Shown here: piece after piece, positions 23,216 through 33,966 of the stretch
Layout of the letters: each line of letters opens with the position of its first letter
Position numbering within the stretch: the first letter of the stretch is position 1
The notes under the pieces: model-generated
Seen by the model: the letters and a program-made list of their open reading frames with translations, nothing else
Databases searched by the model: none
What the model was told of the DNA's origin: nothing
Assembly (NCBI GenBank): GCA_021018815.1
Contig: JAITYX010000026.1
Span: 62,001-126,000 of the forward strand
Direction of reading: 5' to 3'
DNA length: 64,000 nucleotides
Source: Talinum fruticosum
Lineage: Eukaryota > Streptophyta > Magnoliopsida > Caryophyllales > Talinaceae
Translations under genes and position numbers: made by a program

Positions 23216-26200
23216 GTGAGAAGGGTTAGATTCTCTCTGTTTTGCATGTCTCTCGTAAAAGATCAAAGGGCACCGGTACCTGGACAACTGGATGTTCTCG
23301 ACATATGTCAGTGACCAAGGACTCTTTTCCGAGCTGGAGTCATATAAAGGAGGAAAGGTGACCTTTGGTGATGACAAAGAAAGGCAAGATAGTGGGCATT
23401 GGGAAGATTGGTAATGAAAACAATCTGGTGAGCCCAGCCTACCTTGTCAAAGGACTAAAGTACAACTTACTTAGCATCTCCCAACTTTGTGACAAAGGTC
23501 AAGAGGTAAAATTCACTCAATCCAAGTGCTACATCACGTATGAGATCACCAAAGAGGTAAAACTTTCAGGTAAGAGATCGGTAATACCTACATCATCCCT
23601 CTTCTCGACCCAAGTCGAATTTATCCTCGTTTGAAAGCATCTCTTCAAGATGATTCTTGGACTTGGCATCGTAGATTAGGTCATATTAGCATGCATACTA
23701 TCAAAAAGCTTCGCATCTCATCATCTCGGTTAGAGGATTACCTAACCGTGCGTTTGAGAAGGATAAAGTATGTGAAGCATGCACCGTAGGGAAACAAGTC
23801 GATCTTCATTCAAATCTCTCAAGACAGCTTCCACATCCAACGTGCTTGAATTACCGCATATGGACCTATGTGGCGAAATTCCCGTAAAGAGTCTCTGAGG
23901 TAAATCTTACATACTTGTTATCATTGATGATTTTTCAAGATTTACCTCGGGTGTGTTTTCTCAAGCATAAGAATGAAGCCTTCAAGGAATTCAAGTAAGC
24001 TCTGTAGAAAGATTCAAGTGGAGTCCTGCACTCGCATTCAAAAGATTCGAACCGACCATGGAAGGGAGTTCGATTACTGCAATTCTCGTAGTTTTCGTGA
24101 CAAGAATGGAATTTCTCACAACTTCTCAAGACCCGTAACTCCTCAACGTAATGGAGTAGTTGAGAGAAAGAACAGAACCCTTGAAGAAATAGCAAGGACG
24201 ATGATGATTGAACACAACTTGCCTTACTATTTCTCGGCGTAGGCAAGAAACACAGCCTAACTACACTCTCAATCGATGCCTCATCGTACCCATTCTCAAG
24301 AAAACACCTTATGAGCTCTACAAAGGGAGGAAGCCAAACATTTCCTATTTCGCATCTTTCTGATGTAAGTGCTTTGTCCACAACAATGGTAAGGATCATC
24401 TCGACCAAGTTTGATGCTCTGGTCGACGAAGGAATTTTTCTAGGTTACTCTTCTCATAGCAAAGCTTACCGTATCTTCAACAAGAGAACTAACAAAGTGG
24501 AAGAAAGTATCCACGTAGTGTTTGATGAGCTTGAACAGAAAACCAAGTGAATCTTCATACTCGTAACCGAAGCTCGAAAGGATGATGACGAAGATGAGCT
24601 TACAAAGACTCGTAAGGAGATCACTCGTAACGAGGAAGTTCAGAATGAAATAGCTCAAGAAGTCGCCGTAGCGAGCAAGTCAATGGAGCCGATCACTCGT
24701 AACAAGCTTCAAGATCAAGCTATTCAACCCACAAACCTCGGTGAATCAAAGAACCGGTAAAGCATTCAAATTTACTTCCAACCATCCCCAAGAAAACATA
24801 ATTTCGATATCAACAAAGGGGTAAGAACTCGTTCTTCTCTTCATAATCTATGTGCATTCACCGCATTCATTTCACTAACCGAACCCAAAATGCACTAGAA
24901 GCCCTTAATGAACCCGAATGGGTAGAGGCCATGCAAGAAGAGCTGAATCAATTCGAAAGAAACCAAGTCTCGGACTCGACCAACCGACTCTTCCGACCAC
25001 CCAGCTATAGGAACCAAATGGGTTTTCAAAAACAAACCGGATGAGGGTGGAATAAGTAGTCGAAACAAGGCTAGACTTGTAGCTCAAGGTTACAATCAAG
25101 AAGAAGGAATTGATTGTGGGGAAACCTTTGCACCAAGAGCTAGAATTGAAGCCATTAGAATACCGTTGGCATTTCGCATCCCGCATGCATATTAAATTAT
25201 ATCAAATGGATGTTAAGTGTGCCTTTCTCAATGGTTTTATTGAAGAAGAGGTCTATGTCGAGCAGCCTCCCCGGTTTTGAAAACTCGTAATTTCCAAATC
25301 ATGTTTTCAAACTTCAAAAGGCTCTCTATGGTCTTAAGCAAGCCCCTAGAGCTTGGTATGAAAGACTCGAGCAGCCTTCCCGGTTCAAAATGATTTTAAA
25401 AGAGGTCGATCGACAAGACCCTATTCATAAAGACCAAAGGGAAAGATTTTCTCATTGTTCAAATATATGTTGATGATATTATTTTCTGTGCTACTAATGA
25501 ATTTCGTGCCGAGAATTTTCTCGAGTCGATGAGTCAAGAGTTCCAAATGAGTATGATGGGAGAACTCAATTTCTTCCTTGGGCTGCAAATCAAACAAGAC
25601 AAAGATGGAATCTTTGTTCATCAATCAAAATACACCAAGGAACCGCCGAAGAAATACAAAATTCAAGATGCAAAGCACGCATCTACTCCTATGAGCAAGC
25701 AAGATAAAGCTCGACTCGGATGAGACAGTAAAGCAAGAGATCGAAACTCTATCTGGGTATGATTGGATCACCGCTATATCTTACTTCAAGCGCACTCGTA
25801 TATAATGTTCAATGTTTGCTTATGCGCACGATTTCAAGCTAATCCAAAAGAATCACATCTCACTCGCGGTGAAGAGAATATTCGGATATCTTGCAGCACT
25901 CGTAATCTAGGACTATGGTACTCCGTAGACTCGTAACCGACTCGACCGGGTACTCGGACGCAGTACTATGCAGGATACAAAGTTGATCGAAAGAGCACAT
26001 CCGGAGCTTGCCAATTTCTGGGTCAATCCCTAATATCCTCGGCACTCAAAGAAGCAAAACTCGCAGCTCTATCAACCGCGTAAGCCGAATATATTGCCGC
26101 TGGAGCTTGTTGCGCCGCATTCTCTGGATAAAACAACACTTGAAGGATCTTGGACTATCTCTCAACTCGGCCCAATCAAGTGTGACAATCAAAGCGCACC

Positions 26201-26402
26201 GCATCACTAAGAATCCTGTCCAAAGACTCAAAAACAAAGCATATTGAAGTCGGTATCACTTCTTACGCGATCACTCGGAAAAGGGTGATATTACACTTGA
26301 GTTCATTCCTACTAATCTTCAATTAGCCGATATCTTTACTAAGCCTCTTGGTGAAGATCAATTCGTTTTATTCTGAATGAGCTTGGTATGTTAAATGCTT
26401 AG
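23216..26402 (+). pseudogene. Copia pol: protease, integrase, RT, RNase H (copy C)
   Basis: Domains in order: the protease active-site region at about 23270-23400 (its LDSG block damaged); integrase with WHRRLGHISMHTIKKL (about 23660-23710) and CEAC intact (about 23770); the DDE core with IDDFSRF, TDHGREF and NGVVERKNRTLEEIARTMM (about 23920-24210); RT with [13 protein letters not shown] and YVDD boxes, the latter at about 25467-25480 with both Asp present; and RNase H with STA.AEYIAAGACC (about 26080-26110). It ends ELGMLNA with a stop at 26400-26402. The catalytic residues I can check in integrase and RT are intact while the frame is not; many breaks coincide with ctcgtaa strings. Confidence 0.85.
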
Positions 26403-26659
26403 TTTTGTGTTATGATTCTTGAATATTTCGTGCCATGTGCTTTCATTGTTAATAACCATTAGTTCGACTTGATCACGTGATACCGGGCCGATAGTTATTT
26501 CGTGTTTCGAGTCACTCGTAAACTTTTCCGAGTCAAACTCGCACGTAAGAGAAATTTGGACATCAAATTTTCTCAAGCTATCTCTAGAACAATGGAGAGT
26601 TTCTGGATTATAATTTCAAACCCTTTTTCTCTCTCTTTCTCGAGCGCCGCGATCGTATC

Positions 26660-26798
26660 ATAACCGCAGATTTTAAACCGCCGATATCTCAACCGTCGAA
26701 GAAGAACCGTCACACCGGCATTAATGATCGATGGACAGGCCGAGTCGAACGGAGTTACTTAACGGATAGTGAACGGGCGCGCGTACTCACTATAAATA
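26660..26798 (+). promoter_or_regulatory. Internal (spacer) promoter of copy C
   Basis: A TATA box (ctataaata) is at 26790-26798, 250 bp before the MPKRG ATG, further than in A, B and D because the leader between them is longer and more diverged. The upstream MYB-like motifs are altered here (tcaaccgtcgaag, agaaccgtcacacc), with CCGTC in place of CCGTTG. The position and TATA are conserved, the motif cluster is not. Confidence 0.45.
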
Positions 26799-27039
26799 AC
26801 GACTATCCATCTTCATCTCGATATTCTAAAACTCCTTCCCTCTCAAACGAAATTCTTCTCGCGGAAGTTTGCTACGTGAATAGTGTTCCCCGATCGTCCG
26901 CGTACGTCGAAGAAGCTCTCTCTCTCTCTCGTAAGTTTTCGATCGCTCATCTCTCTTTCTTCTACCATTTTTCGTTATCTTCTCTTCTACACCTCATTCT
27001 CTTTCTCTTTCGAAAAGCTTCATCTTTTCTTCTCTCACC

Positions 27040-28628
27040 ATGCCTAAAAGAGGAAACCATCCCGACTTTCGTGTTTCTTCAACCTCTAAAAAGCCTCGCA
27101 CCAATAAGCCGTAAAGCTCAACCCCTTCTAAACCCTTTGTCACCCAAAGATCTTGCGCTGGACGACAAGTTCTTCCCAACAACCAAATTCTCCTGGTTGT
27201 CCAACATTCAAACCACCTGAGTATACCCTTTCTTGTGTTTCAGCCGAGTTCATCTATCCCGAACTCGTTTCGAGTTTTATACTCACCTCTCTCACTCGAA
27301 AATGTTCTAACCTCTCGGTCCGTAACATTACCGTTCAGTATCAACACCTCCCTTCTTCACTGCATCGTTCAAAGTTTCTTCTCTCTTCTTGAACAAGTAA
27401 CCCTATCCTTTCACCGAAGTCGCCGACGACTTCTTTGAAAAGTATGCTAAAGAATTCCCCGGGTCCGTAAAGAACTTTTCGTGACTCGCTTGAAGTCGAA
27501 GCCGAGCTTCAGTGTTTCCCGCCGATGAGAACCTTCTTCTCACAAAGCATTCTAGCAAGGAGAACCCCAACTCCAAGCACCTCAAAGCCCTCTTCGATAT
27601 CCTCGGAGGGATACGAAGTCGACCTCTTCCCCTCCATCATTGGAGCGTATGGCCGCCGTGCTAGCTCAACTCCAAACCAAGAAGAACACCTCCCTTCCTT
27701 TCTGCTCTTCTCACCCTTGTTTTCAAACAATTCCAAGTTCCTCTTCCCTCTCGACCCTAACGCGGTGTCCGAGGCGGCCATTGTGGTCGGCAAGAAGGAA
27801 CTCAGTGGGTACGGATACCAGAAACTAACCCCGGTGTCCGGGTTCACAACTCGTAGCCGAGGCCTCCTTCTCCACCTCGCACTCGTAAATCAACCCCTCT
27901 TCCTCTTCCCTCTTCACCTGGTGGTGCCTCCACCTCCAGTGCTTCCAAAACTCTCTCTCGCCCTCTTGTCCCCTCGTTTTCATGGACAAGATCGCCTCGT
28001 GTCTTCCGAACTCGTAGACATGGCCAGTGGCTTTCAAATCTGCTTCTTCGTGGTCCGACCATCAACCAAAAGACCGGCCAGCCCCAAATCCGAGAGCAAG
28101 CAGCTTCTCGTTCTTGAGATGAGGGAGCCGGTTAAGGAGCAGTAGGAGCCGGCCGAGCTCCTCGTAGAAAGACGGTCCAAGGCGGCTCAGACCCGGATGA
28201 CTCGTACACATCCGAGGCGTCTTCGAGCCTGCAGCTCGACCTCCTGACAGCGAGGAAGCCGAGGAAGCAGAGGAAGAAGCTGCAGATGCAGCGGAGGATG
28301 CCGAGGAACCCGCGGCCAAGCAGCCCTTCCTGGCAAAGGGAAGAAGAGGCCGTGGCGACCGCTCCCCAAGCTCAAATTGTCAGTACTCGCCTCGCATGCT
28401 AGCCTCGAGTGGGTCGAAGATCTCGCTCCTCCAGCCGAGTCGCCCAGAGCAGCCCCTCCAGCCCCGAGGTCCCAAGGGAAGAACCCTCGATCCACTCTCT
28501 CCGGTCAGCCCTCGTAGCCGAGCCCTTGAGAACTATTCCGGCTTCTCCCTTCGCCGCGCTCAAGCACATCGTCAAGATCGTATCGCGCCGGCGCACCTCC
28601 GCCTCCACTCGAAATCCCTCCTTCCTAG
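27040..28628 (+). pseudogene. Extra ORF after pol, MPKRG family (copy C)
   Basis: It starts MPKRGNHPDFRVSSTSKKPR: KR, 12 residues, KKPR, the bipartite NLS pattern at the outer limit of the usual spacing. It continues with LALDDKFFPTTKFSWLSNIQTT (in parts), FIYPELVSSF, a region alignable to A and D, an Ala/Glu-rich coiled-coil-like part (about 28100-28320) and a Pro-rich end finishing PPPLEIPPS then TAG at 28626-28628. The total length of about 530 codons agrees with A and D. It is more GC-rich than the other copies. It is interrupted by frameshifts, several at ctcgtaa or gtaa strings, and may be intact in the real genome. It lacks a hydrophobic anchor and signal peptide. Function unknown; a nuclear role is inferred. 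Confidence 0.7.
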
Positions 28629-29048
28629 TTGGAGCCATGCACCGAGTCACAATTCCTCGCTGTCTCCGCACTTTCTTCTTTCAAATTTTCTTTTTGTCCG
28701 CACAACTTATGTGTATTATTTGTACTTTTCTCCATTCGTTTTGCTTCTTGTTTTTGCCGAAAGGCAAGGGGGAGAAAATGTAGTCGAAACTGGTTGTCTT
28801 GTCTAGGGGGAGTTCTTTCAGCCCTTGTAATTTTTTTTTAAATGAATTGATGCATTTCCTTATTCATTTCGAGTTCTTTCTTTTCTGAGTTAATGAGTTA
28901 AAGCATACTTTAATTTGCTCGATATATTGTATATTGCTCGATCTATTCAATATGCCTTACTTTTTATTCAAACTACTCGTAATCAATCTATTTTCCTCTA
29001 ACAAAGTTTCGTTTAAGTATGGAATGCCTTTCATCAAAAAGGGGAGAT

Positions 29049-30626
29049 TGAAGACTCGTACACTCGCTCTATATCTTTCTCGAGTCATGCAAAAGGAATC
29101 GGTATAACGATGTCATTCATATAGAGTTTTGATTCCAAGGCATTCTCTCGTGTCTTAGAAACTTACTTGAGTTAAATAAGTATCTTCTCTATGCGATTCG
29201 GCCTTCACATATCTCTTTCATCGCTTTCGCTAGCGCTCGTAAAACCGGTTCTTTATTCCGAGTCCACTCTCACTCGATTAATCGCATTTTGAATATACCA
29301 AGCATTCCGCCGTTTCTCACTCGTAATCCGACTTGTGGTTATTTACTCTATTGTTTGCATAGTCGCATTCATAGTTCATTTCATGCTTAGTCTATATCAA
29401 GTTCTTTCTCACTCGATATTCGCTATAGAACGTGTTTCTTTACTTAAGACTAAGTCATATGGAATTCCGAGTATCATGGATATTAGACTCGTAAAATTCC
29501 ATTTCTTTTCCGACTCGTATAATCAATTGCGTAATTTTTCAAAATTATTTTGTTATCTCGTGTCTAACCTTGGACCAAAGTATTTTATACTTTGAGAACC
29601 GAAGGTGTTTTACTTTTGTAGGTTATTCAATCGAGGATATCTTTTCAAACTACAAAAGTAGTCGGCTTCGTAACGTCAAATCACCAAGCAGATATGGCTT
29701 TTCACCTTCCCCGCTTTAGTCTCGTAAGATTGTGTCGAAGCCGTCTCGCTTCCATATCCGAAAACTGGAACGCTAAGCTTAACGGTGGGTCTCACCACAT
29801 TTATCAAGACACAACCGATGGTTTCTGGGACTTCCAAGAGAGTTAAACCGTTGTCCAACGTCCATATTTCAACTGGATACTTTCGAGTGACTCGTAAAGC
29901 CTTTCACAACGGCCACAGAGGACTCTCGGTCAGCAGATGAAGATAACGGCTACTCGCCCGGTCTTCTATAAAAAGAAGCCACTTCACAAGACTTGAAGGT
30001 TGCCGAATATATTGTCAATACACTTACTTGATCAAAGTTATTAGTATTTACTTTCAATCTTCAACTTACAACTCCCACTCGCAATTCATTACTTTCGAGT
30101 TGTAAGGTCTTGTACTTAGTTACGTACTCTTCTTACATTCTTTGTAAGGTCCCTCGACTAAGCCGTAAAGGTTAATTCAAGCATAGTTGTCCCTAGCTGT
30201 AAGGGTTATCTCAGCTAGGAAGTACTAGATCGTATAAGGTAACTTCGAGTCTAGGAAAACTTGTATAGAGTTGTCCAAGGGAGCAACTCGGGTTCGGCCA
30301 GCTCACGGTATTTTGTGGACTCAAAATAGTGGATTTGACTTCGTGTCCGGATTGACACGGGCCGTGGTTTTCTGCCCCAGGAGGGTTTCCACGTAAAATC
30401 TCTCGTGTTCTCTCTCTCGAGTTCATTCTAGACTCGCATGAGCCCCGCCGTACTTGTTTACTTCCGATTCATTGCATTCTCGAGTTCAATATTTTCCGAC
30501 CCCGTGCTTAGACTCGTAATCCGTCTTTGCCTCTTCTCTGTCAAAAGTGTGTGTTCTCGCAAAGATTTTTCCATCACCCTATTCACCCCCTCTAGGGTGA
30601 CTCGGACTCTCCCCGAGCAAACCTTC
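29049..30626 (+). repeat. 3' LTR of copia copy C
   Basis: Preceded by the polypurine tract aaaaggggagat. It starts TGAAGACTCGTACACTCGCTC where the 5' LTR reads TGAAGACTCGGACACTGCTC. It ends accttc, followed directly by the TSD GAGTA. It is the best partner for measuring what changed between two copies that were identical on insertion. Confidence 0.93.
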
Positions 30627-31341
30627 GAGTAGCAACCGAAATTAGACTCGGACGAAAAAGGTAAAGCAAGAGATCAAAAACTGTATCAAGCTATGATTGG
30701 ATCACTACTATATCTCACATCCAATAGACCGGACATTATGTTTAGTGTATGTCTCGTGTGCAAGATTCCAAGCTAATCCAAACGAATCACATCTCACTGC
30801 AGAGTGAAAAGAACTTTTAGATATCTTGCAGGAACTCAAAATCTAGGTCTAAGTACTCGAGAGACTGGGAACCGACCCTCACCGGATACTAAGATGCCGA
30901 CTATGCTGGATACAAGGTTGATAGAAAGAGCACCTCAGGAGCATGCTAGTTTCTAGGTCAATCCCTTATATCTTGGCACTCAAAGAAGCGTAATTCAATT
31001 ACTCATCAATCGCCGAAGCCGAGTACATTGCAACCGGAGCATGTTGTGCTCGGATTCTATGGATCAAGCAACACTTGAAAGACCTTGGACTTTAATTCAA
31101 ATCAATTCAATCAAGTGTGAGAATCGGAGTGCAATCAGCATCACTAAGAATCTAGTTAAACACTCAAAGACAGATCATATTGAGGTTAGGTATCATTTTC
31201 CGAGAGACCATTCTAAGAAAGGTGATATTGAACTTGAATTCATTCCTACGAAATTTCAGCTTAGTCGACATCTTTACTAAGCCACTTAGTGAGGATCAGC
31301 TTTGTTTTATTAGGAATGAACTTGGCATGATAAATACATGA
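30627..31341 (+). pseudogene. Copia pol end: RNase H (copy D)
   Basis: It continues the RT/connection region interrupted at 19783 (ETRLGREK-type sequence) into RNase H: TSGAC, AEAEYIATGACCARILWIKQHLKDLGL-like blocks (about 31010-31090), SIKCENRSAISITKNLVKHSK and ELEFIPTKFQL. It ends NELGMINT with a stop at 31339-31341. Several frame breaks remain. It is followed by the best-preserved spacer promoter and the best-preserved extra ORF start in the window. Confidence 0.85.
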
Positions 31342-31603
31342 TTATGTGTTTTTCTAAGTGAAATTATCTCGGCATGATTATTTGTTAATAACAATTAGTT
31401 CAATTTACCCAGTGATACCGAGGTAGAAGTTATTATCTGCTTGCGCTTTCGAGTCACTCGTAAACTTTACTCATTCGTACTAAGTCTTTGAGAAAATTGG
31501 ACTTCAAACTTCGAAATCATCTCTAGATTAGTGGAGAATTTCATAAATTTCTTTCAAAATTTCTCTTTTTCTCTCTCTCTACCGTGCACATCGATCGCTG
31601 AAC

Positions 31604-31730
31604 TAGCCGTTGGGAGACAGTACACCGGAATTCTAACCGTTGGAGAGCAGTATCAGCCACACTGGTCCGAGGCGACCGTTGGAGGTTTGGATCGAACTGA
31701 TATCGAAGGACATTCTTTTCGCTATAAATA
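31604..31730 (+). promoter_or_regulatory. Internal (spacer) promoter of copy D with MSA cluster
   Basis: Three CCGTTGG sites lie at 31604-31614 (TAGCCGTTGGG), 31634-31644 (TAACCGTTGGA) and 31673-31683 (CGACCGTTGGA). On the complementary strand the first two match YCYAACGGYYA, the plant M-phase-specific activator consensus, at all 11 positions, and the third at 10. A TATA box (ctataaata, 31722-31730) follows 39 bp after the last site, then a CT-rich leader and the ATG 167 bp after the TATA start. Such sites are known targets of MYB3R factors in G2/M genes. Promoter function here is inferred. Confidence 0.65.
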
Positions 31731-31888
31731 GCATCCATTTTCCTTTATTTCGCTACTTTACTCTCTACTAACCTAAACTCTAGCATAATCACTCTTGCAA
31801 CCTAAGCTCTTAAGCACTCTCGCACTCTCTCTTCTCTCTCTCTCTCGTTTCTTTGAGTTAACTTACTTTCTTCTCAAGCTTCTCAACC

Positions 31889-33512
31889 ATGCCTAAAAGA
31901 GGTTCCGCTCCGGACTTTCTAGGGTCTACAACTAAAAAGCCTAGAATCAAGCATCAAGAGCGTCCTTCTAACCCCTTCAAAATCCTCGTCACCCAAAATC
32001 TTACGTTGGATGACAAATTCTTTCCAACCACAACCTTTTCGTGGTCGAAACACATCAAAATCACAGGTGTATACAACTTTCCGTATTTCAGCGAATTCAT
32101 ATACCCGTAACTCGTTGCTCGAGTTCTATTTTAACCTTTCGCGCTCCGAGGGAATCATAACCTCAAGAGTTCGCAACATTGTGGTTCATATAAATCTCTC
32201 TCTCCTCCATCGTCTTTTTAAAGTCTCTTCTGTCTTTCTCAATAGCAACCCCATCCCTTTCAACGAAGTTGCTGATGAGTTTTTCGAAAAGTATGCCAAG
32301 GAAGTCCCGCAGTCACGCAAGAATTTTTCTCGTGACTAAGATGAAGACTAAGGCTAGACTTCTTTGCTTCTTGCCGATGAGAACCTTCTTTTCTCATCAT
32401 TCCAGCAGAAGACAATCCGAAATCAAAGAATCTCAAAGCTTTGTTTGACATTCTCGAGGGCTACAACGTAGACCTCTTCCCTCGCTATCATCGAGCGAGA
32501 TGGCCTCCGTGCCAACTCGGACTAAGAAATCCACCCCTCTTTCTTTCGGAGCCCTTCCGACCCTTATCTTCAAACAATTCAAAGTTTAACTCCCTCGGAC
32601 CCAAACGAAGTATCTGAGGCCGCCATCGTCGTTGGCGTAAAAGAGCTCTGAATACGGTACCAGGAAACCCAACCTAGTGTCTGGGTCCATAGCTCGAACC
32701 GAGGCAACCTTGTCCTCCGCCTCGGACTCATACTCCTCTCTCACTCCCTCCTCGACTCGGCAATGCTTCCACCTCAGGTCCTCCTCGCAAATCCATCGTT
32801 ACCTTGTCTACCACACTCATAGACAAGATTACTTCTATGTCTCAGCGGAAATCTAAGACACTCTTCGCTCCTTCAAGTTCGTCCTTTAGTCCATGACCAT
32901 TAATCAAAAGATGGCACAATCTCATATTCGAGAGCAACAAGATGTGCTCCTTGAAATGAAGTCTCCGGTTAAGGAGCAATAGGAGATGCTTGAGCTCCTC
33001 GGAGAAAGGCGCACCAAATCTGCTCAGGCCCTGCACAACTCGGATACGTCTCGAAGAGTGCTCGAGCCTCGCCAAGTCTCCATCTGGAGAGGTAGTCAAG
33101 AAGAAGAGGACGTTGCAGCTGAAGCAAGCACCTTCTCAGGAGAAGGAGGAAGGAGAGAAGGAAGAAGAGAAAGAGGAGAAGGAGAAGAGAAGGAAGAAGC
33201 CGAGGGACAAGGTGCTCCCATTCCTCAATCGAACCGATAAGCTCGTATAGCGGCCGATTGACAGTCGAAGACCCTACGTATGTTAGATAGTCCATAGAAG
33301 TCAAGCCGGAGGAAGCACTCCCTCCGTGATGTTTCAAGAGGATGAGCCTCTGGACAACCTTGTTCTCGGCTTAGCCACTCGGAGCTGAGTCATTCCCAAA
33401 ATATCGATGTTGCCACAGCCCAGCATCTTCATCATCTTCACAAGCATACCAACGCAGCGCATTGTATGCTCATCCGCCTCAACCTCGCACCGCCCCAAAT
33501 CCACCATCTTAA
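31889..33512 (+). pseudogene. Extra ORF after pol, MPKRG family (copy D)
   Basis: This is the longest clean start of the family: 73 codons from MPKRGSAPDFLGSTTKKPR (KR, 11 residues, KKPR) through LTLDDKFFPTTTFSWSKHI to YNFPYFSEFIYP, then a frame change where cccgtaactcg interrupts the FIYPELVAEF block. The next readable part (about 32130-32339) holds the YFNLSRSEGIITSRVRNIVVHINLSLLHRLFKV segment and VADEFFEKYAKEVP. A Glu/Lys-rich coiled-coil-like region is at about 33090-33210. The end is Pro-rich, RTAPNPPS, then TAA at 33510-33512. About 540 codons including breaks. No transmembrane segment or signal peptide is visible. Copies A and C agree in start, end and order of regions. Confidence 0.72.
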
Positions 33513-33966
33513 TTTCTTTTTCTTTTTTTTTTTTTTGTTCGTACATCAAATTGTATAAGCTTGATACATTCTTCCCTTTTTTTTTTTTTGTTTGCTGAAA
33601 GGCAAGGGGAGAATACTAGAAAATTTGTTGTCTTGTTTAGGGGAGTTTTTCTCACCCTCTTTCATGTACTTTCTGTGTTTTGTTTTTCGTATATATATAA
33701 ATGAAGGTTTTAGTTTTGAGCATACCGATTTCGAGTTTACTCTTTCTTATTTAAGTTTTGCTCGATATATCAACTCGTTCCTCTATCTTACTCGATATCA
33801 TTACTCACAACTTTTCGCCATATGAGTTATCTATAGAAATAATCAAAGTAAAAATCACTTCATTCATACTCGAGATATTCTATTAAGTAAGAATGAAAAC
33901 TCATGATTATTTCTCTAACAAAGCTTCTATCTAAGTATGGAATGCCTTTCATCAAAAAGGGGAGAT

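Larger units (their letters stand above)
19784..30626 (+). mobile_element. Full-length copia copy C (10.8 kb), TSD GAGTA
   Basis: This is a complete element: 5' LTR, PBS, gag, pol, spacer promoter, MPKRG ORF, polypurine tract, 3' LTR, flanked by GAGTA at 19779-19783 and 30627-30631. The LTRs (1569 and 1578 bp) are nearly identical, so it is the youngest copia insertion here. Their differences fall mostly at CAG/CTG/CCG sites and at a few C/T positions. The 3' LTR ends CTTC directly before GAGTA; the missing A is what a CAG read as CG would give. The coding regions look badly broken for so young an element, and much of that may be sequence error (see findings). Confidence 0.93.

Noticed and set aside
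21412..26402. CTCGTAA repeats as a novel dispersed regulatory motif or CRISPR-like repeat
   Set aside because: Spacing is irregular and each occurrence aligns with ordinary coding sequence differing at CAG/CTG/CGG, so it is not an inserted motif family.
27509..28841. Many overlapping ORFs on both strands over copy C's accessory ORF
   Set aside because: They are shadows of a GC-rich coding region broken by frameshifts; only the frame aligned to A, B and D is kept.
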